From Pirellulaceae bacterium (GTDB lineage Bacteria; Planctomycetota; Planctomycetia; Pirellulales; Pirellulaceae): a stretch of DNA of 12,379 nt. The first letter of the stretch is position 1; each line of letters starts with the position of its first letter. Under the pieces are notes generated by a model, which did not search any database, was not told where the DNA came from, and worked only from the letters and a program-made list of their open reading frames with translations. The stretch covers positions 1-12,379 of the forward strand of contig JADLDX010000115.1 of assembly GCA_020846515.1 (NCBI GenBank), written 5' to 3'. Positions 1 to 6,662 of this stretch are shown piece by piece. The position numbers were made by a program, and so were the translations under genes.

Positions 1-855
1 AGCCATCGAGGCCAGGGCTGTTGGGGGAAAGCTGTCGCCGCCCACTGAAAAATGGATCTTCAGTTCCGGAGCGCGTTGCCGACGATAGCTCGACCGCAGT
101 GGCTGTTCCGCCAGCGTATCAAACCAATCTTCTGGCATGGCCTCCAGCAGCACGCAAGCATACTTTTTTCGCCCACCCTGTCGATCGCAAAACACTTCCA
201 CCGGCGCCGCGGTGTGATCGCGGAGCATGTTTTGAACCAATTCCATGGTAACTGTCGATAGCAGCCGTCCCTTGGATCCCAATTGGTGGATCAACTGATT
301 AAATCGTTCTTCTACCAGCACCAAGACACGCACAGAGAGCAGTTGGATGCCGATTGGCGCGAGAAAACCTTGCGCCAGCCTGCTTAAACGAGCAACTTCG
401 TCCGCACTCACATGCAACGGCAGATCAGACGCAATGTGGTTGTACCAAGGTAATCGTCCTGGTACTTCATCTGTCGTCCAATCAGCGGCAGTTGTGACAT
501 CAAGCGTTTGAAGTAGGGTACGGAATTTATTGGTTTCGCCTGTTGATTCTGCAGTTGTTTCTCTGGGCAAGCACTTAAAAAGATCCAGTGTCTGTGCCAA
601 CATGGCTAGCAATCCCGCCTCCAACGTGCGCAATCCATGGGCTGGGCTGTAGAGCTGTTTGGAGTCGCCCAGCGGTATATGTAGGCATTGCGCACTCCAA
701 GGCAATGGGCTGAATGGACCGTGGAGTTGCTGAGCAAATTGCTCTTCCCCCATTTCTCGCGGCACACGCCAAGCCGACGCGGCCACGACCATGGGCCCTA
801 GATTGGGGCCATAACCAGCTTCATCCACTCCAATGACTATGCGTGAGGTCTCAAT
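1..855 (-). CDS. RNase HII-like protein, enlarged (3' end beyond window)
   Basis: The minus strand is open from 861 to the left edge. Counting the ATT codon at 855 as residue 1, it shows GVDEAGYGPNLGP (Asp11, Glu12), a GDSK motif (64-66), VFCDRQGGRKKY (Asp224) and GGDSFPPTALASMA (Asp274). These match the glycine-rich DEAG strand, the DSK motif and the last two catalytic aspartates of RNase HII, which cleaves the RNA of RNA/DNA hybrids using two metal ions. All four acidic positions are kept. The spacing is odd: over 200 residues lie between the DE pair and the third acid, against roughly 90 in ordinary RNase HII of about 200 residues, so there is a large insertion. No ATG, GTG or TTG lies in frame before the GTG at 828, which would cut the first strand. 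An ATG at 868-866 would enter this frame if the A5 run at 855-859 had four As, giving MLTKIETSRIVIGVDEAG. Family call is confident; activity and start are not. Confidence 0.8.
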   Translation of the reverse strand, partial: METSRIVIGVDEAGYGPNLGPMVVAASAWRVPREMGEEQFAQQLHGPFSPLPWSAQCLHIPLGDSKQLYSPAHGLRTLEAGLLAMLAQTLDLFKCLPRETTAESTGETNKFRTLLQTLDVTTAADWTTDEVPGRLPWYNHIASDLPLHVSADEVARLSRLAQGFLAPIGIQLLSVRVLVLVEERFNQLIHQLGSKGRLLSTVTMELVQNMLRDHTAAPVEVFCDRQGGRKKYACVLLEAMPEDWFDTLAEQPLRSSYRRQRAPELKIHFSVGGDSFPPTALASMA

Positions 856-861
856 TTTTGG

Positions 862-1261
862 TCAGCATTCTGGAATTACGAAAACGATTTCCTGCAAGTC
901 TGGCATGGACGGTCTGGTTTGCTTTCCGAGGTCTGGGCTGCCATAATCGGAAGATAAATTTTTGGGTTGTGCGCATCATGAATGAATAGGAGTCTTGTTG
1001 CCACCCGGGTATGATGTATCCCGGCCCAAAGTCCGCCGGCCGAGCAAGGATGACACGACCTATAAATCCAAGGGAAATGGCGGATGAACCCTATGTCGGC
1101 CCAGTTTACAGTTCTCATGGTCGCCGTGCGACTCCTAATGCTTGAGAGCTGGCGGGCGAGTTCCAATATCACCGATCAAGCTTAAACTGCCTTGTTAATT
1201 TCGGCCGAACGTCGTTCCCTCAGTTAAAACTATTCACCCCAATAGCTTCGACATCCGACCT
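862..1261. other. Divergent intergenic region
   Basis: This roughly 400-base stretch separates the minus-strand RNase HII-like gene from the plus-strand secretin-like gene, so it should hold promoters for both. I could not pick a convincing -35/-10 pair in either direction. A short palindrome, CCGGG and CCCGG around a 10-base loop, lies near 1013-1032 and has no T tail. No Shine-Dalgarno sequence precedes the ATG at 1262. A 98-codon minus-strand frame (876-1172) is present but looks non-coding. I see no RNA gene or known riboswitch. Confidence 0.5.
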
Positions 1262-4200
1262 ATGAGAATTCTAAAAACACCAGCGGGACCGCGACTGCCC
1301 CTAGGCTTCAGAGTCCGAATCGTCCATTTATGGCCGCTCGGTCTGTCGATCGTGGCAGCCTATAGCAGTGCGTTGATTCCTGTTGCAGACGTTCAAGCCC
1401 AAGCGCCAGCGGTAGCCGTGGCGGCTGATGTGGTGGATACGTCGGCCCCGGATGAAGAAACCAGCCCAGAGGTCAAGGCCGCTCAGGCCGCGGCCCGAAA
1501 AGCGGCGATCGCGGCGGCAAAAAACACACCCGGTGGACCACCCAAGCTTGGCCCAGATGGCAAGCCGCTGCCGCCCGCAGCCACAGGCGATGCCAAACCT
1601 GCCGCTGAACCGGGCAAAGAAGCAGCTGCCGGCCCAGTGCCGCGACCGACCAAACCGCCCGAGCCGCCGGATCCGATGGAGTTGCAGGTCCGACCAGACA
1701 AAGATGGGCTGGTCCAATTTCAGTTCCGTAATCAACCTTGGCCCGAACTACTGCGTTGGCTGGCCGACGTTTCCAACCTCTCGTTGGATTGGCAGGAGTT
1801 GCCGGGCGACTATCTGAACCTGGCCACCCAGCGCCCCTATACATTGCTGGAAACCCGCGACGTCATCAACCGTCACTTGCTCTCGCGGGGCTTTACGATG
1901 CTGGAAAGCGAAGACGTTCTGACCGTGGCCAAGATCGCCACGATCAATCCATCGCTGGTTCCGCGCGTGTCATCCGCTGAACTGGCCGATCAACCGCCTC
2001 ACCGCTTCTTGCGCACATCCTTTGAACTCTCCTTTTTAGTGGCCTCGGAGGTCGAAGAAGAATTCAAATCGATGATCAGTACGAACGGCAAGATCACGGC
2101 CTTGACGGCCACCAATCGCTTGGAAGTCATGGACGCAGCGGCTAACCTGCTGGACATTTCGCGAGTCATCGAACAGGAACAATCGACCGTGGCCCTTGAG
2201 GGACTGGCCCGCGAGTTCAAGTTGGAGTTCGCGCGCGCCGAGGCGGTCAAGTTGCAACTTGAATCGTTCTTAGGCATCAATCGCTCGTCCTCTTCCTCGT
2301 CAGGGCGAGGGATGGGCATGGACCAGATGATGCAAATGCAGCAACAGATGCAACAGCAAATGCAGCAACAAATGCAACAGATGCAGCAACAAGGTGGTGG
2401 TGCAAGCAAAAGCCGCCAACCGGTTAAACCGAATAACGAAGTCTATTTGGTAGCCAACAGTCGCAACAACAGCTTGATCGTCTCGGCAGCGCCCCAAAAG
2501 ATGGCGATCGTGGCGGCCTTCATTCAGCGCATCGATGTGCCAAGCAGTGGCACACAAGATTTTCAACGCATGCAGTCACGCATGAAAGTCTTTCGCTTGG
2601 CCACACTCGATCCGAAACAACTGGTCGCCTCACTGATCGAAATGGACGCGCTCGAACCGGCTACCAAACTGCAAGTCGACGAAACGAATTCAGCGATCAT
2701 CGCTTACGCTTCTTTGGCCGACCAGTTTGTCATTCAGTCGGTGGTCGAGCGACTGGATGGCACGGGGCGCAAATTCGAAGTCATCCAACTGCGGCGATTG
2801 GATGCCGAAGCGGTGGCAGGCAGCATTCAGTTCCTGATGGGAGCACAAGAGGAAAAGTCCAACAGCAACGATCGCAATCGCTACTACGGCTACTGGGACG
2901 GTGGCTACGGCAGTAACAACGATCGCAAGAAGAACGATGACAAGATGCGCGTCGGTGCCAACATCAACGACAATCAAGTCATGCTGTGGGCCAATAAAGT
3001 TGAAATGGAAGAGGTCCGCAACCTGTTGGTCAAACTGGGCGAAATCCCGGCCGAAGGCAGCAAACCCAGCAACATTCGGGTCATCGATGCTTCGCGCCAA
3101 CCGGAAACTCTCGAGTACCTGCGCAAGCTTCAAGAACGCTGGAATCGAGTTTCCCCCAACCCGTTGGTCTTACCCGATGCCAACGAATTCAAAGAAAAAG
3201 AACCACCCAAGAAAAACAACTCAGGCGACACACCACCTGTCAAGGCTCAAGCGTCCGACGACACCATCACCTTGGCCACCGATCCCATACCAGCGCGTTT
3301 GACCAGCGCTGAGATCGCCCCACCAACTAGTGAGGCTGATGCGCCGACCGTTGATGCGAATGCGCCAGCTGTTGCCAACGAACCGCCAGCTGCCATTACG
3401 CCAACCGCCAGCACGCCAGTTGCGCCAACCGCTCAGCCGCAGTCACCGATTGAAAACGCATCTCGTACCACCACGGCTGCCGCTGATGCTCCGCCGCCGA
3501 TCGAAATCATGATCGACGAATCGGGCAACCTGGTGCTGCGTTCCGACGACCTGGCAGCCCTCGATCGTTTGGAAGAGCTCATGCAAGCCAACAAACCTCC
3601 GAAGAAACCCTACGATCTGTTTTATGTCAAATACACTCGCGCCACCTGGGTCGTCCTCAATCTGGAAGACTACTTCAAGAACGATGAAAAGAAGGATGAT
3701 TCACGCGATCAGATGTTGAACTGGTTTTTCGGCATACCATCGGACAAAAAGAAGTCCTCCTCTGATGAACGGCAACTGGGCAAGAAAAAACCATTGCGAT
3801 TCTTGGCCGACAACGATACCAACACCATCGTCGTGCAAGGTGCCAATGATACGGAACGCGCGACGATCCAAGAGCTAATTGATCTATGGGATGTGGCCGA
3901 ACCGATCAACGACACCAACGTGCGCTATACCAAGATCATGAAAATTAAATTCTCGCAAGCGGATGTGATCGCTGAGGTGGTGAAGGAAGCCTATCGCGAT
4001 TACCTGAGCGCTAGTGATAAGGCTTTTCAGCAGCAACAGTCCGGTGGCCGCAACGGCAGTGAGAGCAAACGCAACAGCGATGGACCTATGGTTTCCTCCG
4101 GTACAGAAAGTCTGTCGCTTAAAGGCAAGCTGTCCATCGGAGTTGACTCGGTCACCAATTCGATTGTCGTCTTTGCCCAGGGCAAGGCGTTGTTGGACGT

Positions 4201-4444
4201 CGTCTGCAAAATGATCGAGGAACTGGACGAGTCAGCCAAACCGCAAGGCAGCATCGAGATCCTGCAGATGTCGGCCAACACCGATGCCAGCTCGGTAGAA
4301 AAAGCGTTGCGCGCCATCATGAGCAAGCCGAAGAACGGTCGGGGTCAACCCAACGCCCCTGGCCAACCCGGTCAACCCGGCCAAGGCCAAGCTCAACCCG
4401 GCCGCCAAAGCCAACCCAACATCGACTTCGCCGCTCCCGAATAA
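1262..4444 (+). CDS. Exported multi-module secretin-N/NolW-like protein without secretin barrel
   Basis: This 1060-residue protein starts with a signal-peptide-like segment (basic and hydrophobic residues 17-40, likely cleavage near Ala46-Ala48), then an Ala/Pro/Lys-rich linker (about 50-138). Residues 148-225 resemble the N0 domain of secretins. After that a pattern typical of NolW/secretin-N modules recurs: Asn, then a hydrophobic strand, then a helix ending in Leu-Asp or similar. It is seen near 284-305, 402-425, 475-499, 570-594, 853-877 and 965-989, with a looser copy at 755-775. Linkers between modules are low in complexity: Gln/Met-rich (355-377), Tyr/Gly-rich (541-550) and Pro/Ala/Thr-rich (680-747). 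The C-terminus is Gly/Gln/Pro-rich. The secretin beta-barrel domain of type II and III systems is not seen, so this is probably a periplasmic scaffold or partner and not an outer-membrane pore by itself; that role is inferred. The stop codon overlaps the first bases of a REP-like element. Confidence 0.85.
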   Translation: MRILKTPAGPRLPLGFRVRIVHLWPLGLSIVAAYSSALIPVADVQAQAPAVAVAADVVDTSAPDEETSPEVKAAQAAARKAAIAAAKNTPGGPPKLGPDGKPLPPAATGDAKPAAEPGKEAAAGPVPRPTKPPEPPDPMELQVRPDKDGLVQFQFRNQPWPELLRWLADVSNLSLDWQELPGDYLNLATQRPYTLLETRDVINRHLLSRGFTMLESEDVLTVAKIATINPSLVPRVSSAELADQPPHRFLRTSFELSFLVASEVEEEFKSMISTNGKITALTATNRLEVMDAAANLLDISRVIEQEQSTVALEGLAREFKLEFARAEAVKLQLESFLGINRSSSSSSGRGMGMDQMMQMQQQMQQQMQQQMQQMQQQGGGASKSRQPVKPNNEVYLVANSRNNSLIVSAAPQKMAIVAAFIQRIDVPSSGTQDFQRMQSRMKVFRLATLDPKQLVASLIEMDALEPATKLQVDETNSAIIAYASLADQFVIQSVVERLDGTGRKFEVIQLRRLDAEAVAGSIQFLMGAQEEKSNSNDRNRYYGYWDGGYGSNNDRKKNDDKMRVGANINDNQVMLWANKVEMEEVRNLLVKLGEIPAEGSKPSNIRVIDASRQPETLEYLRKLQERWNRVSPNPLVLPDANEFKEKEPPKKNNSGDTPPVKAQASDDTITLATDPIPARLTSAEIAPPTSEADAPTVDANAPAVANEPPAAITPTASTPVAPTAQPQSPIENASRTTTAAADAPPPIEIMIDESGNLVLRSDDLAALDRLEELMQANKPPKKPYDLFYVKYTRATWVVLNLEDYFKNDEKKDDSRDQMLNWFFGIPSDKKKSSSDERQLGKKKPLRFLADNDTNTIVVQGANDTERATIQELIDLWDVAEPINDTNVRYTKIMKIKFSQADVIAEVVKEAYRDYLSASDKAFQQQQSGGRNGSESKRNSDGPMVSSGTESLSLKGKLSIGVDSVTNSIVVFAQGKALLDVVCKMIEELDESAKPQGSIEILQMSANTDASSVEKALRAIMSKPKNGRGQPNAPGQPGQPGQGQAQPGRQSQPNIDFAAPE
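2324..2392 (+). repeat. Gln/Met codon repeat within the secretin-like gene
   Basis: This in-frame tract is made almost only of CAA, CAG and ATG codons, with a repeating unit of three Gln and one Met (residues 355-377). A serine run precedes it (342-347) and a Gly run follows (378-380). It interrupts one NolW-like module at the place where secretin modules often carry a variable loop. Such tracts can change length by slippage in steps of three bases, which would keep the frame. CAA/CAG mixing makes it less perfect than a pure microsatellite. Confidence 0.85.
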
Positions 4445-4546
4445 AAGGGGTCAGGTCTATTTTCAAAAAAGGGGTCAGGTCTGTTTTTCATGGAGTTGCA
4501 CTATCTAGTTCCCCCAACTCCCGGAAAATAGACCTGCCCCCTTTTC
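4443..4546. repeat. REP-like palindromic element, copy 1 (with extra tandem arm); possible bidirectional terminator
   Basis: A left arm containing GGGGTCAGGTCTATTTT (4443-4464) is repeated in tandem with small changes at 4465-4489. The right arm (4523-4546, GGAAAATAGACCTGCCCCC then TTTTC) is its reverse complement except for one position. An inner hairpin pairs GGAGTTG (4492-4498) with CAACTCC (4515-4521). The A-rich start and T-rich end make the structure look like an intrinsic terminator on either strand. It begins inside the TAA stop of the upstream gene and ends nine bases before the next ATG. Resemblance to REP/REPIN elements mobilised by TnpA-REP (RAYT) transposases is inferred; no such transposase lies here. 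Confidence 0.85.
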
Positions 4547-4555
4547 AATTATGCA

Positions 4556-4879
4556 ATGCGAGAGATACGTAACCGACCTGCCAATCCATATGCTGTGGAT
4601 AGTTCCGATAATCGTAGCCCAGCGATTGTCCGCCCGCTGGGAATCAAGTGTCTGCTTGCCTGGTTTGCAGTCACCTTAGTGCTTTGCTTGTTTATCCCAA
4701 CGGTTGAGATCTATCAACGTGAGGTCCCAATAGAACGTGTCCCATTGTGGGCAGCTTATGTGATAGTGTTTGACCGCCAATTCGCACTCGTAGCGTTCGG
4801 ATTCATACTTTTGCATTTACTAGTGAGTGCTTTGATTTCAGCTTTTTTGACGTACTTAACGTCGCGGTGTTCACACTAA
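4556..4879 (+). CDS. Small two-helix membrane protein of unknown function
   Basis: This 107-residue protein has a polar N-terminus with an Asn-Pro-Tyr-Ala motif (10-13), a first hydrophobic helix (about 30-48), a short loop containing charged residues (51-61), and a second hydrophobic stretch (about 64-101, most strongly 76-98). Many small planctomycete proteins begin with a similar NPY motif ahead of membrane helices, which supports it being a real gene; that is recollection of the style and not a match to a named family. No Shine-Dalgarno sequence is present, and the only upstream sequence is the REP-like element ending at 4546. An identically oriented second copy begins eight bases after the stop. 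The gene has no obvious promoter of its own, so expression may depend on read-through from the secretin-like gene or a promoter inside the repeat. I do not recognise a function. Confidence 0.6.
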   Translation: MREIRNRPANPYAVDSSDNRSPAIVRPLGIKCLLAWFAVTLVLCLFIPTVEIYQREVPIERVPLWAAYVIVFDRQFALVAFGFILLHLLVSALISAFLTYLTSRCSH

Positions 4880-4886
4880 AGGCAAG

Positions 4887-4970
4887 AAAAGGGGTCTGGT
4901 CTATTTTCCATCTGAGTTTGAATTACATGCGTTCCCCAACTCACGGAAAATAGACCTGCCCCCTTTTTTC
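4887..4970. repeat. REP-like palindromic element, copy 2; possible bidirectional terminator
   Basis: The left arm (4887-4909, GGGGTCTGGTCTATTTTCC after AAAA) pairs with the right arm (4945-4970, GGAAAATAGACCTGCCCCC followed by TTTTTTC), with two mismatches. An inner stem pairs TGAGTT (4913-4918) with AACTCA (4938-4943). It is a direct repeat of copy 1: both share GTTCCCC, CAACTC and a right arm with the same C mismatch, so the two belong to one subfamily and lie in the same orientation. The run of six Ts after the C-rich stem suits a terminator for the small membrane gene. Confidence 0.85.
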
Positions 4971-5154
4971 ATTCATATGGATGATAAGATGCAAACTCCG
5001 CAATACTTGCGATCAAGCGGGTCAAGAGGGTCATCTTTGCGAAACCAGATGATCGGTGACGAAACCAGCACTTCCTACTGTCTGCACTCTGGCTTCAAAT
5101 TCCGTTGAAACAGCCGTCATGGTCGGTGGATGTATCTTTCCCCTTGTTTGTTCA

Positions 5155-5159
5155 AGAGG
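5155..5159 (+). promoter_or_regulatory. Ribosome binding site deciding the start of the enolase-superfamily gene
   Basis: AGAGG lies six bases before the ATG at 5166. It favours this start over the in-frame ATG at 5130, which would place 12 extra residues before the twin-arginine signal peptide and has no such site. Confidence 0.6.
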
Positions 5160-5165
5160 CTTCCG

Positions 5166-6437
5166 ATGAAACAACATGCTAATCAACCATTCCTGCCCCG
5201 GTGTCACCGCCGCCACTGGCTGCGTCTGGGAGCTGGCGCGCTGGCTTGTAGTCTCGCTCATCCCTTTGGCATGTCCAGTGCCCAGGACGCGGATGAATCG
5301 TCCGGACTTCCGAAGGTAAAGATCACCGCGGTGAAAACCTACCGGCTGCGGCATCAATTGAAACGGCCCTTTGGGGCGTCGGTTTCGGTACCGCTGAGCA
5401 AGACGCGCGAGCTGTTGATGGTCAAGCTGGAGACGGACGCGGGGCTGGTCGGATGGGGCGAGACCGCTTTCATCGCCGGCGCTCGCGCTACAATCGACGA
5501 TCAGCTGGCACCACGTTTGATTGGCCAGAATCCGCTAGCTTATCGCCGTCTGTGGCGCGAGTTATGGGGAGCCAACTTTGGTAACGCGTTAGCCGTCGGG
5601 GCGATCGAGACGGCCTTGAATGATCTGCGAGGCAAAGTACTGAATGTGCCCCTGTCGGAACTCTTCGGCGGCCGACTCCGCTCGCGTGTGCCCGTCTATG
5701 TCTCGGCGATGGAGTACACCGAGGGAGTCGAGATCGAGGAACATTACCCGGCGTCAGCAGCCAAAATGAAGGCCCTCGGTCATACGGCCATGAAGATGCG
5801 CCTGGGCCGCTACTCGGTTTCGCGCGAGGCCAAAGTGGCCGCGGCAGTCCGTGAGCTGGTCGGACCTGACATTCGCTTGATGGTCGATGGAAACGGCGCC
5901 TATACCTCTGACAGTGCGCTCCGCATGGCGCACGTTTTAAATGATTTAGAAGTCACCTTTTTCGAAGAGCCGCTACCGCAATCCCCCATGTATGTTGGCT
6001 ACGAAGACCTTCGCAAAAAAATGCCGCTCCCTCTGGCCGGCGGCGAAGTGCTCGAATCTCGTGCTGCCGCCAAACAGCTCATCGATCGCCAAGCTGTCGA
6101 TATCATCCAGCCTGATCTCAGTCTGTGTGGAGGTCTGGGCGAAGTGCTCTTTATCTCCGAAATGGCCAGCCTGGCAGGCATCCGCTGCATCCCACACTGC
6201 TGGGGTGGCGACGTGCTGATTGCCGCAACCGTCCATCTGCTATCGCTGATTCATGAGCCCCACTTTGGTTTGCCAACCGACACGCCGTGGCTGGAATTGG
6301 ATCAATCCGAAAATCCTTGGCGAGATGGTTTGGCCAGGGAGAAGTTGGAATTGAAGAATGGATTCATTTCGGTTCCCACGAAACCTGGCCTGGGAATCGA
6401 AGTGGATGAAGAGGTTATCAAACGCTATACAGTTTGA
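5166..6437 (+). CDS. Tat-exported mandelate racemase/muconate lactonizing enzyme family protein
   Basis: The 423-residue product belongs to the enolase superfamily, whose members abstract a proton next to a carboxylate using Mg2+. The N-terminus has a twin-arginine motif (Arg15-Arg16, HRRHWLRLG) and a hydrophobic stretch ending near Ala39-Gln40, so export through Tat is likely. The N-terminal capping domain spans about 50-175 and the barrel follows. Visible active-site residues are Lys210-Met-Arg212 (KxR), metal ligands Asp241 (VDGNGAY), Glu267 (FFEEPLP) and Glu294 (GGEVLES), and a likely Asp317-His344 dyad (QPDLSLCGG and IPHCWGG). The His-Asp pair points to the mandelate racemase subgroup, which includes sugar-acid dehydratases; the second Lys of KxK is Arg here. 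The substrate cannot be read from sequence. The 195 bases upstream contain an imperfect 9-base tandem repeat (5015-5032) and GAAACCAG twice, 20 bases apart, which might be regulator sites. A REP-like element lies on each side. Confidence 0.88.
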   Translation: MKQHANQPFLPRCHRRHWLRLGAGALACSLAHPFGMSSAQDADESSGLPKVKITAVKTYRLRHQLKRPFGASVSVPLSKTRELLMVKLETDAGLVGWGETAFIAGARATIDDQLAPRLIGQNPLAYRRLWRELWGANFGNALAVGAIETALNDLRGKVLNVPLSELFGGRLRSRVPVYVSAMEYTEGVEIEEHYPASAAKMKALGHTAMKMRLGRYSVSREAKVAAAVRELVGPDIRLMVDGNGAYTSDSALRMAHVLNDLEVTFFEEPLPQSPMYVGYEDLRKKMPLPLAGGEVLESRAAAKQLIDRQAVDIIQPDLSLCGGLGEVLFISEMASLAGIRCIPHCWGGDVLIAATVHLLSLIHEPHFGLPTDTPWLELDQSENPWRDGLAREKLELKNGFISVPTKPGLGIEVDEEVIKRYTV

Positions 6438-6450
6438 CCGAGTCACTGTA

Positions 6451-6488
6451 GAGGAATTGCTCCGCAACTCCTCCCCGAGTCGCGGAGC
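6451..6488 (+). other. Two overlapping alternative hairpins after the enolase-family gene
   Basis: GAGGAATTGC (6451-6460) pairs with GCAACTCCTC (6464-6473) around a TCC loop with one mismatch. The overlapping GCTCCGC (6459-6465) pairs with GCGGAGC (6482-6488), extended inward by ACTC/GAGT around CTCCCC. The two stems share bases and cannot form together. Neither is followed by a T run, so a simple intrinsic terminator is unlikely. It may be part of a dispersed palindromic repeat, a transcript end stabiliser, or a leader structure for the next gene; these roles are inferred. Confidence 0.5.
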
Positions 6489-6503
6489 GACACGGCCACG
6501 AAC

Positions 6504-6579
6504 GGTCAGGTCTATTTTCCGCAAGCTAGCGAACTTAGAAACGCAAGCTCAGACAGAAAATAGACCTGACCCCTTTTTC
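6504..6579. repeat. REP-like palindromic element, copy 3; possible bidirectional terminator
   Basis: GGTCAGGTCTATTTTC (6504-6519) is an exact inverted match to GAAAATAGACCTGACC (6556-6571), followed by CCTTTTTC. The outer AAAAGG part of the left arm is missing. The centre differs from copies 1 and 2 and carries GCAAGCT twice (6521-6527 and 6543-6549). The right arm keeps the base complementary to its left arm where copies 1 and 2 have C, so it is a different subfamily. It lies between the enolase-family gene and the AsmA-like gene. Confidence 0.8.
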
Positions 6580-6652
6580 TGTGGGGCAAATCGCTCTGGC
6601 GTTGAATTACGTATTCTGCGTAAAATCCCACGCTAAAGTCCGTGTGCGTCTG

Positions 6653-6658
6653 AAGGAG
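6653..6658 (+). promoter_or_regulatory. Ribosome binding site of the AsmA-like gene
   Basis: AAGGAG lies four bases before the ATG at 6663 and ten before the in-frame ATG at 6669. It supports a start here but does not choose clearly between the two; the difference is two residues. Confidence 0.55.
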
Positions 6659-6662
6659 CGAG

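Noticed and set aside
1013..1032. Palindrome CCGGG and CCCGG as a terminator
   Set aside because: The stem is only five pairs with a ten-base loop and no T run.
876..1172. 98-codon minus-strand frame in the divergent spacer
   Set aside because: It begins with GTG, has no ribosome site, shows no domain or hydrophobic pattern, and is rich in Arg, His and Cys as seen in chance frames. It is kept as intergenic.
1328..1844. Long overlapping frames on both strands within the secretin-like gene
   Set aside because: They arise from the GC-rich Ala/Pro codons of the real gene. Their products are Arg/Trp-rich with no motif.
4443..4546. CRISPR array from the tandem arms
   Set aside because: There are only two adjacent arms with no unique spacer between them and no cas genes.
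4443..4970. Composite transposon or insertion sequence
   Set aside because: The enclosed gene is a membrane protein and not a transposase, and no target-site duplication was seen. The flanking elements fit REP-like repeats better.
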